Shown: piece after piece, positions 1-12,002 of the stretch | Layout: each line of letters starts with the position of its first letter | Numbering within the stretch: the first letter of the stretch is position 1 | From: Diploscapter coronatus | Lineage: Eukaryota > Nematoda > Chromadorea > Rhabditida > Rhabditidae | Length of the DNA: 64,000 bases | Assembly (NCBI GenBank): GCA_964036155.1 | Contig: OZ038423.1 | Coordinates: 2,433,249-2,497,248, forward strand | Reading direction: 5' to 3' | The notes under the pieces: model-generated | Databases searched by the model: none | Told to the model about the DNA's origin: nothing | The model's input: the letters and a program-made list of their open reading frames with translations, nothing else | Translations under genes and position numbers: made by a program

Positions 1-483
1 AGAATGGAAAACAAGTTACCGCCCTCTGGCAGATAAAACAAATAGGAATTGCATGAAAGTTATGAGGAAAATGCATGCTTTTTCGCCAATATATCGAGAG
101 CCAGTTTAGAGAAAGAAAGGAGTAGAAAATAGTGGGAAATTTTGAAGAGTTAGAGAAAAATGCAATGTCCGTCAAATAGTCCTGAATTTGCGTCATCGCT
201 CACAAGCGATTTCTCTCACTTCAGCAATACTCTCTACAGTCAATCGGGGGTTCGATTTGCGTCAAATTTTACTGTTTCAAAATTTTTCATTTCCAAATTT
301 GGAGTTTTGAATATTGTTTCTCTGTTTGGATAGCGACCGACGATAAAATATTACCATTTTTGAATTCCAGAATAATAAATATGGTTTCCGTATACGTCTC
401 AAAGTGTCTCATTACAGATCATCACTTGAAAAATGATAATTGCTTGTAGACTACAATCTTGAAACGACAAATTAGCATACCTA

Positions 484-874
484 TGAATTACAGCGCCAGT
501 TTTCATGTACTTTTAGGTAAGTTGCAAAAATTTTCATAATGAATCATGATATCGAATAAATGGTGGCTTGAATTGTTGTGAGTGTTAACAAAATAAATCA
601 ACATACCTATGAATTTGAGTGCAACGCTGTTTCCATAAATGTCGACGATCAACCACATCGGCTGGGAGGTGTTAATCCCAGTCAGGAAAATGCCCTGAAA
701 CTAGTATTTTACAGCTTTCAGAAAGTCTCATCCATCATCTACTTTCAGCGATGTTCACATGAAGCGGCTAAACTATTATTCTCAACTTATAATCAAAACG
801 ATCTTCAAAATCAGCAGAAAGTCATCCTTGAACATGAGAAATTATACAGATTTTTAAAATATGCCTCAAAATAA
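484..874 (+). CDS. Hypothetical small protein, uncertain
   Basis: An open frame from about 572 to the TAA at 872-874 codes for about 98 residues of mixed composition, and an AATAAA signal follows near 940, which suits a plus-strand 3' end. There is no ATG near its 5' end; an in-frame TGA lies at 569-571. An upstream ATG at 484 begins a short frame that meets a good donor (TTTTAG|GTAAGT near 519), but its phase does not obviously join the longer frame, so the intron is unresolved. The sequence CATACCTATGAATT occurs both at the first ATG and just inside the second frame. The ORF lies in what would be an intron of the minus-strand Neuralized-like gene. I do not recognise the protein. It may be chance. 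Confidence 0.25.
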
Positions 875-993
875 TAGATCTACCCATTTGGTATCGACTT
901 TTCTAATTACTGATAGTTGATTGTCGTTCTACCTTTACGAATAAATCAACCTCCAAAAGAATCTAAAATCACCACCACCCCCAATTTGTTTAC

Positions 994-3900
994 CTTCGGT
1001 ACTCCATTAATTCCATAGTGCAGCTCTCCCGCCTGAGTGATGTAGAAGTGGAGAATGTTGCCCTCGACGGAATACCTTTCTGGCAGAGCTTTTGCCCAGT
1101 ATCCCTCTTTTGACGTCAAGTCGGGACATGCAAATCTGAAGCCATGCCTTATCTTTGCTATTTCAATTTTTAGCCCCGCTTCTTATTGGTCGACTATTTT
1201 TTAAATATATAATTCTTTATCCTATGGTAGTTTTTCTTGAAATTTTTTTTTTAAATTGATCGATATTCTTATGATTTCATGTGGTTTTTCTTAGAAACGT
1301 TAGGATATGATCGATATTTTGGTGATTTTCGGGCAGGTTAAAAATCAATATCTTTGAAAATCGATATTCTGCCCCTCGGGTTTTGATGTCTTGAAGATGC
1401 TGTTTGTCCGGATATCCTATTTCTTTCTTCTGGAAAGAGATGCAAAGTCTAAACTCTAGATGCCCCCTCTCGCAAGCCGGACGGACTGATTTTTTCTCAC
1501 TTCACAAAGAACCCACTGATATTGCCGCCTGTCAATAACTTATCTTTAGGACAACAAATTTATGGATATAAAGAAATAAATTTTGCGAAACCACCAGAAA
1601 GATCCCTGATCTTATCAGAAAGTATTTTCACATCTAAGTTTTCCGTTATCTTTTTACCATTAGAAGTGATTAGACCTGAGAGTGATCTTATCATTGTCAG
1701 CTGTTTTATCTTATCAGAGCCGGTCCCTGCAGAGGTCAAGTCGCTCTATCTTATTTCCCCCTTCTCTTCCAAATCCCAATCTCTCGTCCCGTGCTAAAGC
1801 ATATATCCAAAAAAAAAAAAGATTAGATATCAGAAATCTTTATCGCTGAAAGAGCAAAAACACATGATTCAGAGCTCGAGGGGTAAGAGTGATGAGGTAA
1901 AGGAACTCGTTCAAAAAGTCGCCTGACGAAAAAAATTAACTTGTGAGTAGTTCTTTGAGTCACAAGTCTGCTCACCTATCATCAAAATAGGTGCAAAAAA
2001 TCGACTGATTATTTTCATCGAGCATCAAAATAACATTATTTTTCGAGGACTTGGTGTTTTTACAAGTTAAATTCAGCTCAATTAGTCCGTTTCTTTTGGA
2101 AAACGATCAAGATATATTTGGAACGCATTCAAAAGTCAGAAAAGTTGAAAATCTCGTAAAAACAGAAAAGGTCAAATTTTCCCATATCAATTTTCATACC
2201 TAGAAGAAAAAAACCTCCATAAATTTTCAAATATGCTCCTAAAATCTCTAGAGCAAACTAGAAATAAAACCTTGACAATTTTCTAAATGATGCTCCAAAG
2301 AACAAACCTATAAAAAGAGCCATTTTCAATCCTCCAAATAACATTTTAAATCACAATAATTGTCATCTTATCAAGCCCAATTTGTTCGATGTTACTAAAA
2401 GACTCACTTAGGAACGGGCGTATTTCTGAAGGTCTCGGGGTCCTCGTTGCAGACGCCGAATCTGAGCACGCCCGACCAGTTCTGCGCGACTTCCATCAGC
2501 TGCAGGCAGATGTTCTCGTCCACGGCAACGGGACTGGAAAATTATACTTAGATCAAACTCAGGATAACGTAATGAATTGAAAACTTTAACGAAATCTCTG
2601 ATAATTTGGAAACCTATTTAGTTTTTCTCGGAAACTTGATGTTTTTTCATTAAAATAATAACATTTCCAAATAATTTCGACTGCGCAATAATCAAACTGC
2701 ATATTCTATGAATTTCAATTACTTTGAAACTAATTCTTTTTTTAATGTGTAAAAATCATACCGATTAGAAAACGCGAGTCCCTTGCAGAAGCTCTCCTTT
2801 CTCCGGGCCACTCTGCCATCTGAAAAGCGAAAAATTAGGAAAAATTTAGACGCAATTTTTAGCTTCAACTTCAATTTTAACTCCACTATTATTTTCCAAC
2901 TTCTAACCATTCCTTAAGTTTCGAATCAAAATCAATAATAACCGTGGATCAAATTTCTTAATCCTCAATCGCATTGGAAAGTCCCCGAGTTGTTGTGTAA
3001 CAATCAAAAAATTTCGAGAGGGAGAAAGTTTGCAAATTCGACTCGACCTCACGGGCTATATTACTTTTCAAACGATGGAAATCAATACTTTGCTCCAACT
3101 TCGAGGAAAATTATATGAAGTCGGAAATGTTCTAGAGTTACATATATTCATCGTTCTTCTCAAGTTATTTTAACGAATAAGATATATAAAACATCGATGT
3201 CTAATCACATTAATATTTGTTGCTAAGTAGTCAATATTCGAAGACAAATGATTCAATTTTTAAAAATTGATAACCTCTCATAAATTTGAAAATCTATGAA
3301 CATAAAAGGAGAAAAATGTCCTACTTTGCAAAATCACAATGTTGGACCCGTGAATATGGTGGAAAGCGAGCATGGGCAGGCGAGATTCGGAAGTGCCCTG
3401 ATTAATAGCAGCACTGTCATCCAGTTCCGACAGGGAGTTCACGATGCCTGAAATTTGAACATTCGAATTTTATCAAATGTTTTCTCATCATAAAGTGAGT
3501 CCGATCATCCTTTTCAGAAATTTAATTGGTATACGTGCGTCAAATCCATGGGTGTAAATGTTTAGACACGCGCGCGTGTACATGCATAATGAGATAGTGT
3601 GTATTTTCGAGAGCATGCTCTTTTATTTTTCTCCCTCGAAAGTACACACTATCTCATTATGCGTGTATACTCGCGTGTCTAAAATGTACATCTCTGGCCA
3701 ATTCCACATAAAATAGCCTAACTATTTCAAACGTGGACTCTATTCATAAGTTTCGCCAAAATGTAAATCCGATCTCCTTTTTTTAAGTTTTAGTTGGCGT
3801 AACGTGAAGTGTGGATAGTTTTATAGTAAATCCTTATCGTTTTCTAAAATCTAATAATTTCTCCATGGAATCCTTTCAAAATCCCCCTATTTCAGATTTT

Positions 3901-4729
3901 CGACTTAAACCTCGCCTAGTCTAAAGCCGTGTGGCCTCTCGCGTCATTCGTTACACTGCAGAACGAAAAGACGAAAAGAAAGACGGACTCTCCAGGATGA
4001 GAGTCCCCCACACGTTCCGGTCGATATGCCCAGGAAGATGATTTTTATTTGCAGGGTTTCGAAATATGTTTGAGCATTTCGACGGAAATAAGATTTTTTA
4101 ATTGGTAAATTTTCCCTAGACAATCAATCACGAACTCAACGGAATGGAAAGTATGATTAACTGAGCTATAACTTGAGACCTCTGCCATAGGTAGAGAAAC
4201 CTTGGCTATTTATTTAAAAGTGAATATCTTATTGGTTTGTAAATATCAAATAGCTGAGTCGTCACTCAATTAATGAACGAAAGGAGCCTTGAATCACGAT
4301 TTTTCATGAAACCCAACCGATTCGATTTTCAAAAGTGCCCCAATTTATTGACCTCTCATCTTCCGCCTGTAGGTTCTGACGATTTCGTCTACGGATTCAC
4401 AACTCGAGTAGCTGCTTGGACTAGCGCTCCATCTGTCGTCGTCCGAATAGTATCCCGACATGCTCAGGGGTCTTCGGCGCTCTCCGTTCGGACCGTGCCC
4501 GTACTTGTGATGCATTTCCGGTCGGGGCGCCAGTTTTCTCGACTGATTTTCCTGATTTGGTCGCAAACTCCTCGGCGCAAGATTCTCCTGGTTCTGTTGC
4601 TGCTCGCGAAAATTGGTACGGGGCTTTCTCGGCGTCGGATTTGATTCCTGGTAAGAGGGCTCCCTAGGTGTGGGGCTGCGAAACCTCCCAAGGATTCGGG
4701 AAAGCGCGTCGTGGTCGGGAATTTTGAGG
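994..4729 (-). CDS. Neuralized-like protein, NHR domain (3' end beyond window)
   Basis: Five exons splice in phase on the minus strand: 4353-4729, 3325-3447, 2762-2819, 2408-2533 and 994-1135. The first visible exon is a basic, Pro/Gln/Arg/Ser-rich linker. The next four build a neuralized homology repeat: the FHHIHGSNI start, GRVARRKESFCKGLAFSNR, then a block with DENICLQL and NWSGVLRFG, then FACPDLT, YWAKALPERY and HYGING. These follow the order of the NHR domain of Neuralized proteins, which act at the plasma membrane in ubiquitin-dependent trafficking of Notch ligands. The end of the NHR (the usual PLWAL-type segment) and any second NHR or RING finger would lie left of base 1. No matching exon was found in 1-993. 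Family assignment is firm; which Neuralized paralogue is not. Confidence 0.9.
1541..1847. promoter_or_regulatory. Second, weaker run of TTATC sites in a Neuralized intron
   Basis: TTATC-type sequences recur within about 300 bp near 1541, 1612, 1648, 1688, 1711 and 1842; three of them (1612, 1688, 1711) are full TTATCA. They lie in the intron between the exons at 994-1135 and 2408-2533. A 91-codon open frame here (1522-1797) has no other sign of coding. I see nothing else in 1136-2407. Confidence 0.2.
3551..3690. repeat. Long near-perfect inverted repeat (foldback element)
   Basis: Two arms of about 50 bp, starting TTTAGACACGCG and sharing GCATAATGAGATAGTGTGTA, face each other around a loop of about 25 bp (3610-3634). 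The arms differ by a few small gaps and substitutions. The element lies in a Neuralized intron and is typical of a MITE or a hairpin RNA source. Confidence 0.75.
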
Positions 4730-5110
4730 CTAGAAATTTCGTGTAAATCAAGCAAAATCAACGAAACCAGAAATATTGCATGGACGAAGGCAATATTGCA
4801 CAAGATTTTTGAGGCTGATAAGAAATGAATGTTTACGATAGTAAAGATAGTCCTTAATTTAGTAGAAGTAAGTAAACGAAGGTTGAAAACTAACGCGAAT
4901 ATGAATTTTGTAAATCCAAAGTAAATATGAAATGCAATATTTCTTCGAAAATCAGTGGAAAATGCAAGACAAATGAGTGGTACGGGCTGATACAACAGCG
5001 AAAAACAAACTAAAAAGAGAAGTGAGGGACCCGCGACAGTGATGAAGAGAGTGAACAACCTAAAGAGTCGCGAGAGCAGATAAAAGGGATCTATGAGGAT
5101 AAAGAGTTAT

Positions 5111-5610
5111 AACAGTGATAAGATCAAAATAATGGAAAACATTAATAATAATGATATCAAAGCAGGAGTTCATGAAAAACTGATCCATTGCAAAATGTTG
5201 GCTGAAGGTACTTTGTTATCAAAGCAGAAATAGTGTAGGATAAGAAGAGAAAAAGGGAGAAATAGCGTTTGGTAACAAAGTACCCTTCAGTCCAAAATGT
5301 TAGTACGCAAATTTTTAAAATGGAGCAGATTTTAGACGAACAAGCGATTTGCAAGTTCTTATCAACAACCAACTGATGAGAATAGATAGATACCAATTAT
5401 ACTGATAAAGACTGACAAGATAAAGAAAGAAAGAGAGGGTTTACTGATAAAGAGTGATAAATAAATACTGGTAAGCGAGAGATACTGATAAAGACTAATA
5501 AATAAACTGATAAGAGCGACGGATTCGATAGTCCTAGATCACAAGAGCCTCGAGTAGATGAGTTCGTAACGAGTGCGAAATGTCAGCAGTTTTCGCAAAG
5601 TGATAAAGAT
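5111..5610. promoter_or_regulatory. Dense cluster of TGATAA (GATA-factor) sites
   Basis: Nine TGATAA/TTATCA hexamers occur within 490 bp: 5116, 5216, 5359, 5403, 5445, 5455, 5486, 5508 and 5601. Several extend to ACTGATAAAGA or ACTGATAAG, close to the extended consensus of nematode gut GATA factors. The cluster lies upstream of the visible Neuralized exons, in the proposed first intron. A foldback repeat (5192-5302) sits inside the cluster. Regulation is inferred; a degenerate tandem repeat is the alternative. Confidence 0.4.
5192..5302. repeat. Foldback element
   Basis: The left arm reads CTGAAGG-TACTTTGTTATCAAA; the right arm, read on the other strand, is CTGAAGGGTACTTTGTTACCAAA. AAAATGTT flanks both, in direct orientation. 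The centre is purine-rich. Probably a small non-autonomous transposon. Confidence 0.6.
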
Positions 5611-6758
5611 CAAGTGATTTGGGCTAACGGAGAGAAAGAAAGAGCTTGAGCGAGAGAGGCGGAAGCCGAATAAGATACGGCGCTGTATCGGCGAAAGGTA
5701 ACGAGCTAGAGAAGGTGGTTTTGAAGAGAGATAATTGAAAAAGATGAAAAGAAGAAAAAGATAATGAAAGTCATGAGGCAGAGATCGAGAGACAAAGGGG
5801 ATATCGAGGTGCTAAAGCTTGAACGCTTTTGAACAGGTGTCAGGGTCGGTCTTTCTTGCAATTCAAGAAGCTCGAAAACTCTATCGCCCGATGATAAGGA
5901 ATAGAAATCCCAACCTGTTTGGCATATCATTTTTCAATATCAAAGTAAAAATCTACCTCAGTGTTGAAGCATAGGAGTTTAGACCAGTCTGGAATAGTTT
6001 TCAAAAATTCTCCCGTGAGCCTCAGAAGCGCCTGCTGCAATCAGCAGTGCGTCAGTCATCGGGCGAAAAAACCGGAACCGAACCGGAAAGCACGCAAAAA
6101 CTTGACGTTTCGCTTTCAAAATGTCTCGTCCGGTGTTGAAGGATAGGTCTTGAAAAACGACTGGAATAGTTTTCAGATATCACTGATAAAGCGGAGATCT
6201 AGAGGAGGGGTCTAATGAACAATTTTGAGGATGAGTTTAGCATATAACCCCCGCTCCGAACCGCCAAACAACAGATCCGACTTTACAAAACCGAACCAGA
6301 AAATCGATAATAACATCCGGCAAAGAATAAACAATGAAATTTTGCAGAGAAATAAGTTATTTTGGGGATTTACATTTTAAAAGCTTTAGAGTTTCACTAT
6401 TATCATTCAGTATCGTGGAAGGTTTCAATAAAACCTAGCCGAATGTTGAAACCTAGTTCGATCTTCTACTTTTCATATTTTATTTTTCATCAATCCTGAC
6501 GCCAGCCAGAATAACGTCACAGGTTTTCATAATTTCCGACGAAATTTCGGAACCTAATCCAACTGTTTTCAAATACCTTTTTAAGCATTTTGACCAAATC
6601 AGAACGATGGGCAAAATAAGAATACCGATAAAAGTTTACATGAACCCCGAGGAAAATTTTAAACCTAATTTGACCAACCGAAATTTGCAATAAAGAGTTT
6701 TCAATAAGTTTCACTTAATTTTTTTCAAAAAGAAACGAATAAGACAAAAAATACTCAC

Positions 6759-6783
6759 ATCCGCGATTTTGCGCATTTCCCAT
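6759..6783 (-). CDS. Possible first exon of the Neuralized-like gene (MGN start)
   Basis: On the minus strand an ATG at 6783-6781 opens MGNAQNRG and runs into a strong donor (GGAT|GTGAGT). A Met-Gly-Asn start is an N-myristoylation type signal and also occurs at the start of vertebrate NEURL1, so this is attractive as the first coding exon. The exon ends with one base over, while the exon at 4729 needs two bases from its predecessor. One further exon of length 3n+1 in 4.7-6.7 kb is therefore needed; I could not identify it. The call is inference. Confidence 0.4.
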
Positions 6784-9142
6784 GTCGTCGGTTGTCGTTG
6801 ATCAAAATCTTCGACTTTCCTGATTTTCCTCGGCGCTTCCTCGATTTCTTCGGTTCGCTGACCGACCAGCACAGGAAAATAGAAGAACGAGACCAATTGG
6901 AACTGCTTTCGGCCTGAAGATCGACGGAATTATTCGAAAATCCGGAAAATTTTTTAAAAGACGAGAAAAATACGCGCTACGCGTAAAATAGCGTAAATTT
7001 CCGAAGAATTACGACGTAAGTTTCAGAAAATCGAATATGAGCGAAGTGAATGAAAATTATAGTGGCTGAAACGGACGTCTAAAAATTAAAATGAAAAGAA
7101 TAACATTTCTGAGCGTAACTTATAGTAAACTACCAGTAATCGCGGAGTAAAAATCAATATTTCACCTGCCCCTTGTAGACATTTTTTCTTGTGAAAGCGA
7201 CGATACAAATGACGTTTAAACTGTGAACAAAGGACGATGAAAAAGCACTGCTGCTGCTGCGAGATGAAAGGAAAAATGGCCACCACTCAAACCAGTTGAT
7301 GAATTGGAGGGAAATAGGGGAGGAATGGAAGAGGAACAAAGAGGGATTGGAATCGCTAGCTGCAATCGAAATCGATGATGATGATACGGACAATGTTCGG
7401 AAATGGAACAATATCGTCGGAAAATAGATTCTGGGAAAGTGAACTTACCTGGAAAAGTAAACTAATTTTTTTGGAAAACTCGCCCATTTTCGAGGCTGAA
7501 TAGTTTTGCTGGAGGAAGTTAGAGCAAAGCATCAAAACGAAACAAATGGAACGTTTTTAACGCTGATTTTAGGCGTAGATTTCTTTCGGAAATGGCACTT
7601 TATCGCCTAATAAAATATACGAAATGTTCAGCTTTACTTTTCAGAATATAGTCTGATAAGCAAGTTTATTGACTGAAAATTTCTCTGCATCAAACATATG
7701 GAACACTTCGCATCACCATTAATATGGAAGAAATGAGATTTTATCGCGGAAGTATTGCTTGATAAACGAGCAATATTGCAGTGAGAATGCGGGGTGTAAA
7801 AATGTATTCACTCCGTCTTCAAGAATGAATAATTCGCGTGACTTATGCCACGATTCCGCAGTACGGATATAGAAATGCACCGAACTCTACGCGCATCCGA
7901 AATGCAAACCAAATATCAGTGTGATTCACCGAACGCAGTATGCAAATAGAAACGGAGTCACAGTTATACAACGAAACGTAATCCTAGAATATGTAGCATT
8001 TTGAGGAGCTTCTAAATATGGAAAAGAAAACTCAAATAGTCCAGAGTTTTTTTTTACCATTTCGTCTTCTAAATACAATAGTTTCGCGATAAATTAATAA
8101 TTTTATTAGAAAAATATATGGACAAATTTTGCCCACAAAATAAATTCAAGTAAAGTTAGTGCTTCTTCGAACACGTTGAACGTACGTAATCAGTTGTCGG
8201 ATTAAAGTGAAGTAAAATCAGAAAGTAATAAAATTTGGACGAGACCAGTTCGACGAAAAACGAATAAAAATAACGCTTTCGACTCAGGTTGTGTTAACCC
8301 GACGCGTTTGCTGTTTTTGCGCTGTAAACATCGGGCCAGTTTGTGTGTCGAAAGTCAATCGGTCGCAGGGAGTCATATTGCTTTGGCTTTGCTTTACGGC
8401 GACTTTCGTTTTCCGCATATCGCAAGTGGGCGTTACTTCATAAAAAAACCGAGGGATATCATAAAACCAATAGATATATGATATCATTGATTAGTTAATG
8501 AACCTTTAAGCTATGATGAAATATAACAAAAAGTAGGTAGAGCTTTCACGCATTTAAAAAATAATAATATTATTAAATATATTTATTATATAAGATATTA
8601 TGCAATAAAATGATATATAAAACCCGATTACTATGGAGTAGTCTTAGAAATAAATGTCTATTGCTTCAGCTATTTCAGATTCGTAATAATTTACAATAAC
8701 GTTCTCTTGCATCCATTCAAACGCTTAATTTTCAACGGTATTTGGATTAGACACAATTTGTATATCATTACAGTTGAGTACTGAGCCACGAAGCGATATT
8801 GTTTAAAAGTTCTTTGTTCAAATAATTCAAAGCTTTTCTTTACAGATTTAAACTATATCAATTCTTTCGTTAACCGATAATGAGAAAAGATTGTAGATAC
8901 ATTCTATAAATAATATATTTTATGGGTTTCTTAAATTTCATGCAATTCGACCTAATAAAAGTCACGAATTATTTTCTTGAATCATGAATCATCGACGATA
9001 TTCTTCAAAATTCAAAGGATGAAACAATGGATCGTTTCAATTCATGTAAAATAGACTATTTCATTGAATTCGAATGAAAAGCCTTCAAATTGCTTCGTGC
9101 CTTGTTTGGAGGTGAATATTTTACATTCGGGGCTGTAAAACG
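6784..9142. other. Intergenic stretch, no gene recognised
   Basis: Between the proposed Neuralized start and the first Cys-rich gene I see no supported gene. It holds a short run of GCTGCTGCTGC near 7250 and a GC-richer patch at 8290-8440. This presumably includes the promoters of the two flanking genes, but no defined motif could be picked. Confidence 0.4.
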
Positions 9143-9940
9143 ATGCTGGTAGGTCGATTTTGTGCCGATTTTTCATAGATCAGTCTCAATATTTCTTGTG
9201 TATAGCTTGAATCTAATTTTCGTATAACTTCTTACCTTAACTTCAGAAACTCGCAACTTTCTCCGCTTTGATCGCTCTCGTGGTCTGCCAAATCCAACCT
9301 CAGGTTTCCGTGTTCCCATTCCCATCTCAGCCACAGCCTCAAAGACTTCCATGTGGATTGAGTAAGTTCTTTCGAATTCCCTGATCCGAATCATACTTCA
9401 AATTTTCACCTGAAGAAATTAGATCGGAACCTGTTCTCTAACAGACCAACTCCTGACTTAACCCACAAATTATTTTCAATTTTCAGCTTGCTCTGTCCGT
9501 ACCTCTTTTCGCACCACCGTCGACAACATCTTCTCTGAGATGCGATGCTCTGACGGAACGCATCTGGACGGACGCTGCCACAACTGCTGTGTCGCATTCG
9601 CCGTCAATCATGGACTTCAATCGGTTGGTTTTTTTTCCAATAATTCAATGAAAGCTTGAAGAAATTTCATGACCTGACTCTTCAACATTTCCCCGAAGTT
9701 TGCTACTAATGTAAACAGTCTCCAGTATCAATTTTCATAAACGCATTGGGGGGATCTCAGTCACCCTCTAAATCTGCCTGTATATACGTACGGATACTGG
9801 CAACTTTCTTTCATATTTTAAGATATGTTAAACCCGAAGAAAAACTGACCCAGTAAAAGCTGCTGTGATTTCAGAACACCGCCGCTGGCTTTGTCACTCC
9901 AGCCGGATGCCACTGCTGCATCCTGAACAATCGTTGTTAA
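9143..9940 (+). CDS. Secreted cysteine-rich small protein (107 aa)
   Basis: Four exons splice in phase: 9143-9148 (only ATG CTG), 9247-9361, 9487-9623 and 9875-9940. The product is about 107 aa. It starts with a hydrophobic signal peptide (MLKLATFSALIALVVCQ), then a Pro/Gln-rich stretch, then a domain with nine cysteines including two CC-type pairs (CHNCC and CHCC) and a C-terminal Cys. The start was chosen because the two-codon first exon ends in a good donor (CTG|GTAGGT) and restores a proper signal peptide. AATAAA lies near 9978. The cysteine pattern suggests a compact disulfide-bonded secreted peptide. I do not recognise a named family. Confidence 0.8.
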
Positions 9941-10169
9941 GGATGAAATTTCCATCTTAAAAAATTGTTGTTTCGAAAATAAATACTTTTCCTGTACATC
10001 TTCCCTCGGACTATATTCCTGCAGGGTCAAATATTTTTCGTACAAGCTATACGATATTCCAGAAAACAGCTGTTCAAGCAGAATTGACCAAAAATGGCCT
10101 GTCTGTTGTCTGCTGAAGTCATTCGGTCAACAGAACAAGGGTATTTAAGCGCTCAAATCGAAAAGATCC

Positions 10170-11554
10170 ATGAATTTCGACATACTGAAAATGCGTCGTC
10201 CGGTGATTTTCGCTTTATTTTCTTCGATAATTTATTTAACGAGTGCTGCCCCGAGGGACCGTCGTTTCGCCATTGGAATCATTGGAATCGGGCCGAATGT
10301 TCCTTCGTACATCACGAAAGGGCTGTTTCCAAACTCATGCGTCGTCACGGTATCGAATTTTCAAAATTGTGCAAAAAGTCTTGAATGCCTCATAATTTTT
10401 AGTCATTCAATTTTATGAATGATTGCTGAGAAGAAAAGTATCAAAGATGAGAACGACGTGTATTCTTTCCAAACGATCAACCACCACTTTTGCTTAGAAA
10501 AAGAACTATGAACCGTTTCAGGGCAACGTTTTCTTCGCTCACGGTATCCGTATGAAGGAGCTAGACGAGCGTGAGATGAAGGAATTCGAAGACTACAAAC
10601 TCGCTCTGGAGAAATTCAAGAAGGAGCGAAGAGCTTACGAGATCTACTTGAGCGATCTGTACCGTGACAAGGTATCAGAGAATTAATCACTAGTCTCGAA
10701 ATGGCTTGGATTTAAGTAATGAAAGCCACTTTCCCATGGTGATACTTGCAGTATTGCCTAATTTGTTCATTTCAGCAATTTAAGGTGTTTCCTTCAAAAT
10801 TCCTTTTCAGAGCATGATATCACCACGGAAACCCGCTCCAGAACTCCCTGAGCGACCATCGTTCTGTCAACCAGAGCAGGTTAAGCAGCACCTGCTTGAG
10901 GGATGCACTGTTCAGGTACAACTTCCCCTCCTGATTCTGCTGAGAAAAGTCGTTCAGAACCAGAAAATCTACATCGGCAATGAGTACGCGAGGGACTTGA
11001 CAGATAAGGAAATTGAGGAGTTGGAGGTCTACACCAAGAAACAGCAGGAGTACGAGAAGGATCTGCAGAAGATTCTGATTGATGTGGGTTTTTGATTGAT
11101 GACATAATTTCCCATTTTTCGTCATCTGAGAAAAGGAAAAAGGATGGCAAAATTTGCATTCGAATGGCTAATTCAAAGGCCTTACTAACATTAGAACATG
11201 ATTAAGATTCCATAAATGTCATGGGTTAGATTTTTCACTCCTATGATTCTCAAGATCCTGCTTCTGTCTTGTGTTCACGAACAAAGCTAGAAATATTTCT
11301 AACTTAAAAAATCAGAACTATCGCAACGTGGACAACAGCAATCTGGTGCAATTTCCTGTGGACGAGTTTCCCGACATCGAGAATGAGCTGATCGAAATGA
11401 ACAGCGACGAGAAACCCGCAACGATCACCATTTCGAAACCAAAACCGGCTGGATACAGGTATGAAATTTCACTTTTCCGAATCTGTAAGAAGATTTTAGT
11501 CTAACACTCCCCAATCCACCCGAACGACCAAACTTCTGCACGATGATTCTCTAA
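10170..11554 (+). CDS. Pepsin-inhibitor-3-like secreted protein
   Basis: Six exons, all in phase: 10170-10349, 10522-10671, 10811-10915, 10958-11083, 11316-11458 and 11500-11554, giving about 252 aa. ATG 10170 or ATG 10191 both lead into a signal peptide ending near TSAAP. Two repeats follow: one with SCVVTGNVFFAHG, one with GCTVQNQKIYIG and ARDLTDKEIEELE, separated by a Pro-rich linker with RPSFC. The C-terminus again has Pro-rich RPNFC. This layout matches nematode pepsin inhibitor-3 proteins, known from the Ascaris aspartic-protease inhibitor, which act outside the cell against pepsin-like proteases. It is longer than the about 150-170 aa classic inhibitor because of an acidic C-terminal extension. 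AATAAA follows near 11598. Inhibitory activity itself is not shown. Confidence 0.88.
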
Positions 11555-12002
11555 CTTTTTCATGAACGAAAATGTTGTTTGTACATTGCGATAAATATGA
11601 ATAAAATTTTATTATTCTTATTATTAGGGGCAGTGTAGTGATCATAGATGTTCTTTTAGTTGTAGGAAGCTAGATTGACAATTTACTTGGTTAAGCGCAC
11701 AATCACACACTACAAATAAATGCCTAAGAACTACTATGCTAACACATTGAGAAATCATGAGACTGGAAGTAGATAATCCAAGTGCTTGAGGAGAAGAGAG
11801 AGTAAGAAGCTTTCATTTTAATAAATATTTAAAAGAATGTTTATTTGAGTTACAATTATCCCTCATCACTTTTGAATTTCTTCGAGTTGTCTATATCATT
11901 GCATCGAATTAGAATATACGAAATTGAGTACAGATACTTTTTTATCAAAACTATATGAAAATTACGAAAAAATGTATTGAAATTGAAGATTTCAGATATT
12001 AA
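11555..12002. other. Convergent intergenic gap
   Basis: About 450 bp lies between the convergent pepsin-inhibitor (+) and kelch (-) genes. It holds the AATAAA of the former near 11598. Nothing else is recognised. Confidence 0.5.

Noticed and set aside
1522..1797. 91-codon plus-strand frame
   Set aside because: Built largely from repeated CTTATCAG-type sequence inside an intron.
4730..5058. Hydrophobic upstream extension of the Neuralized exon frame
   Set aside because: It lies upstream of a good acceptor (TTTCTAG) and has AT-driven Phe/Leu/Ile content; read as intron.
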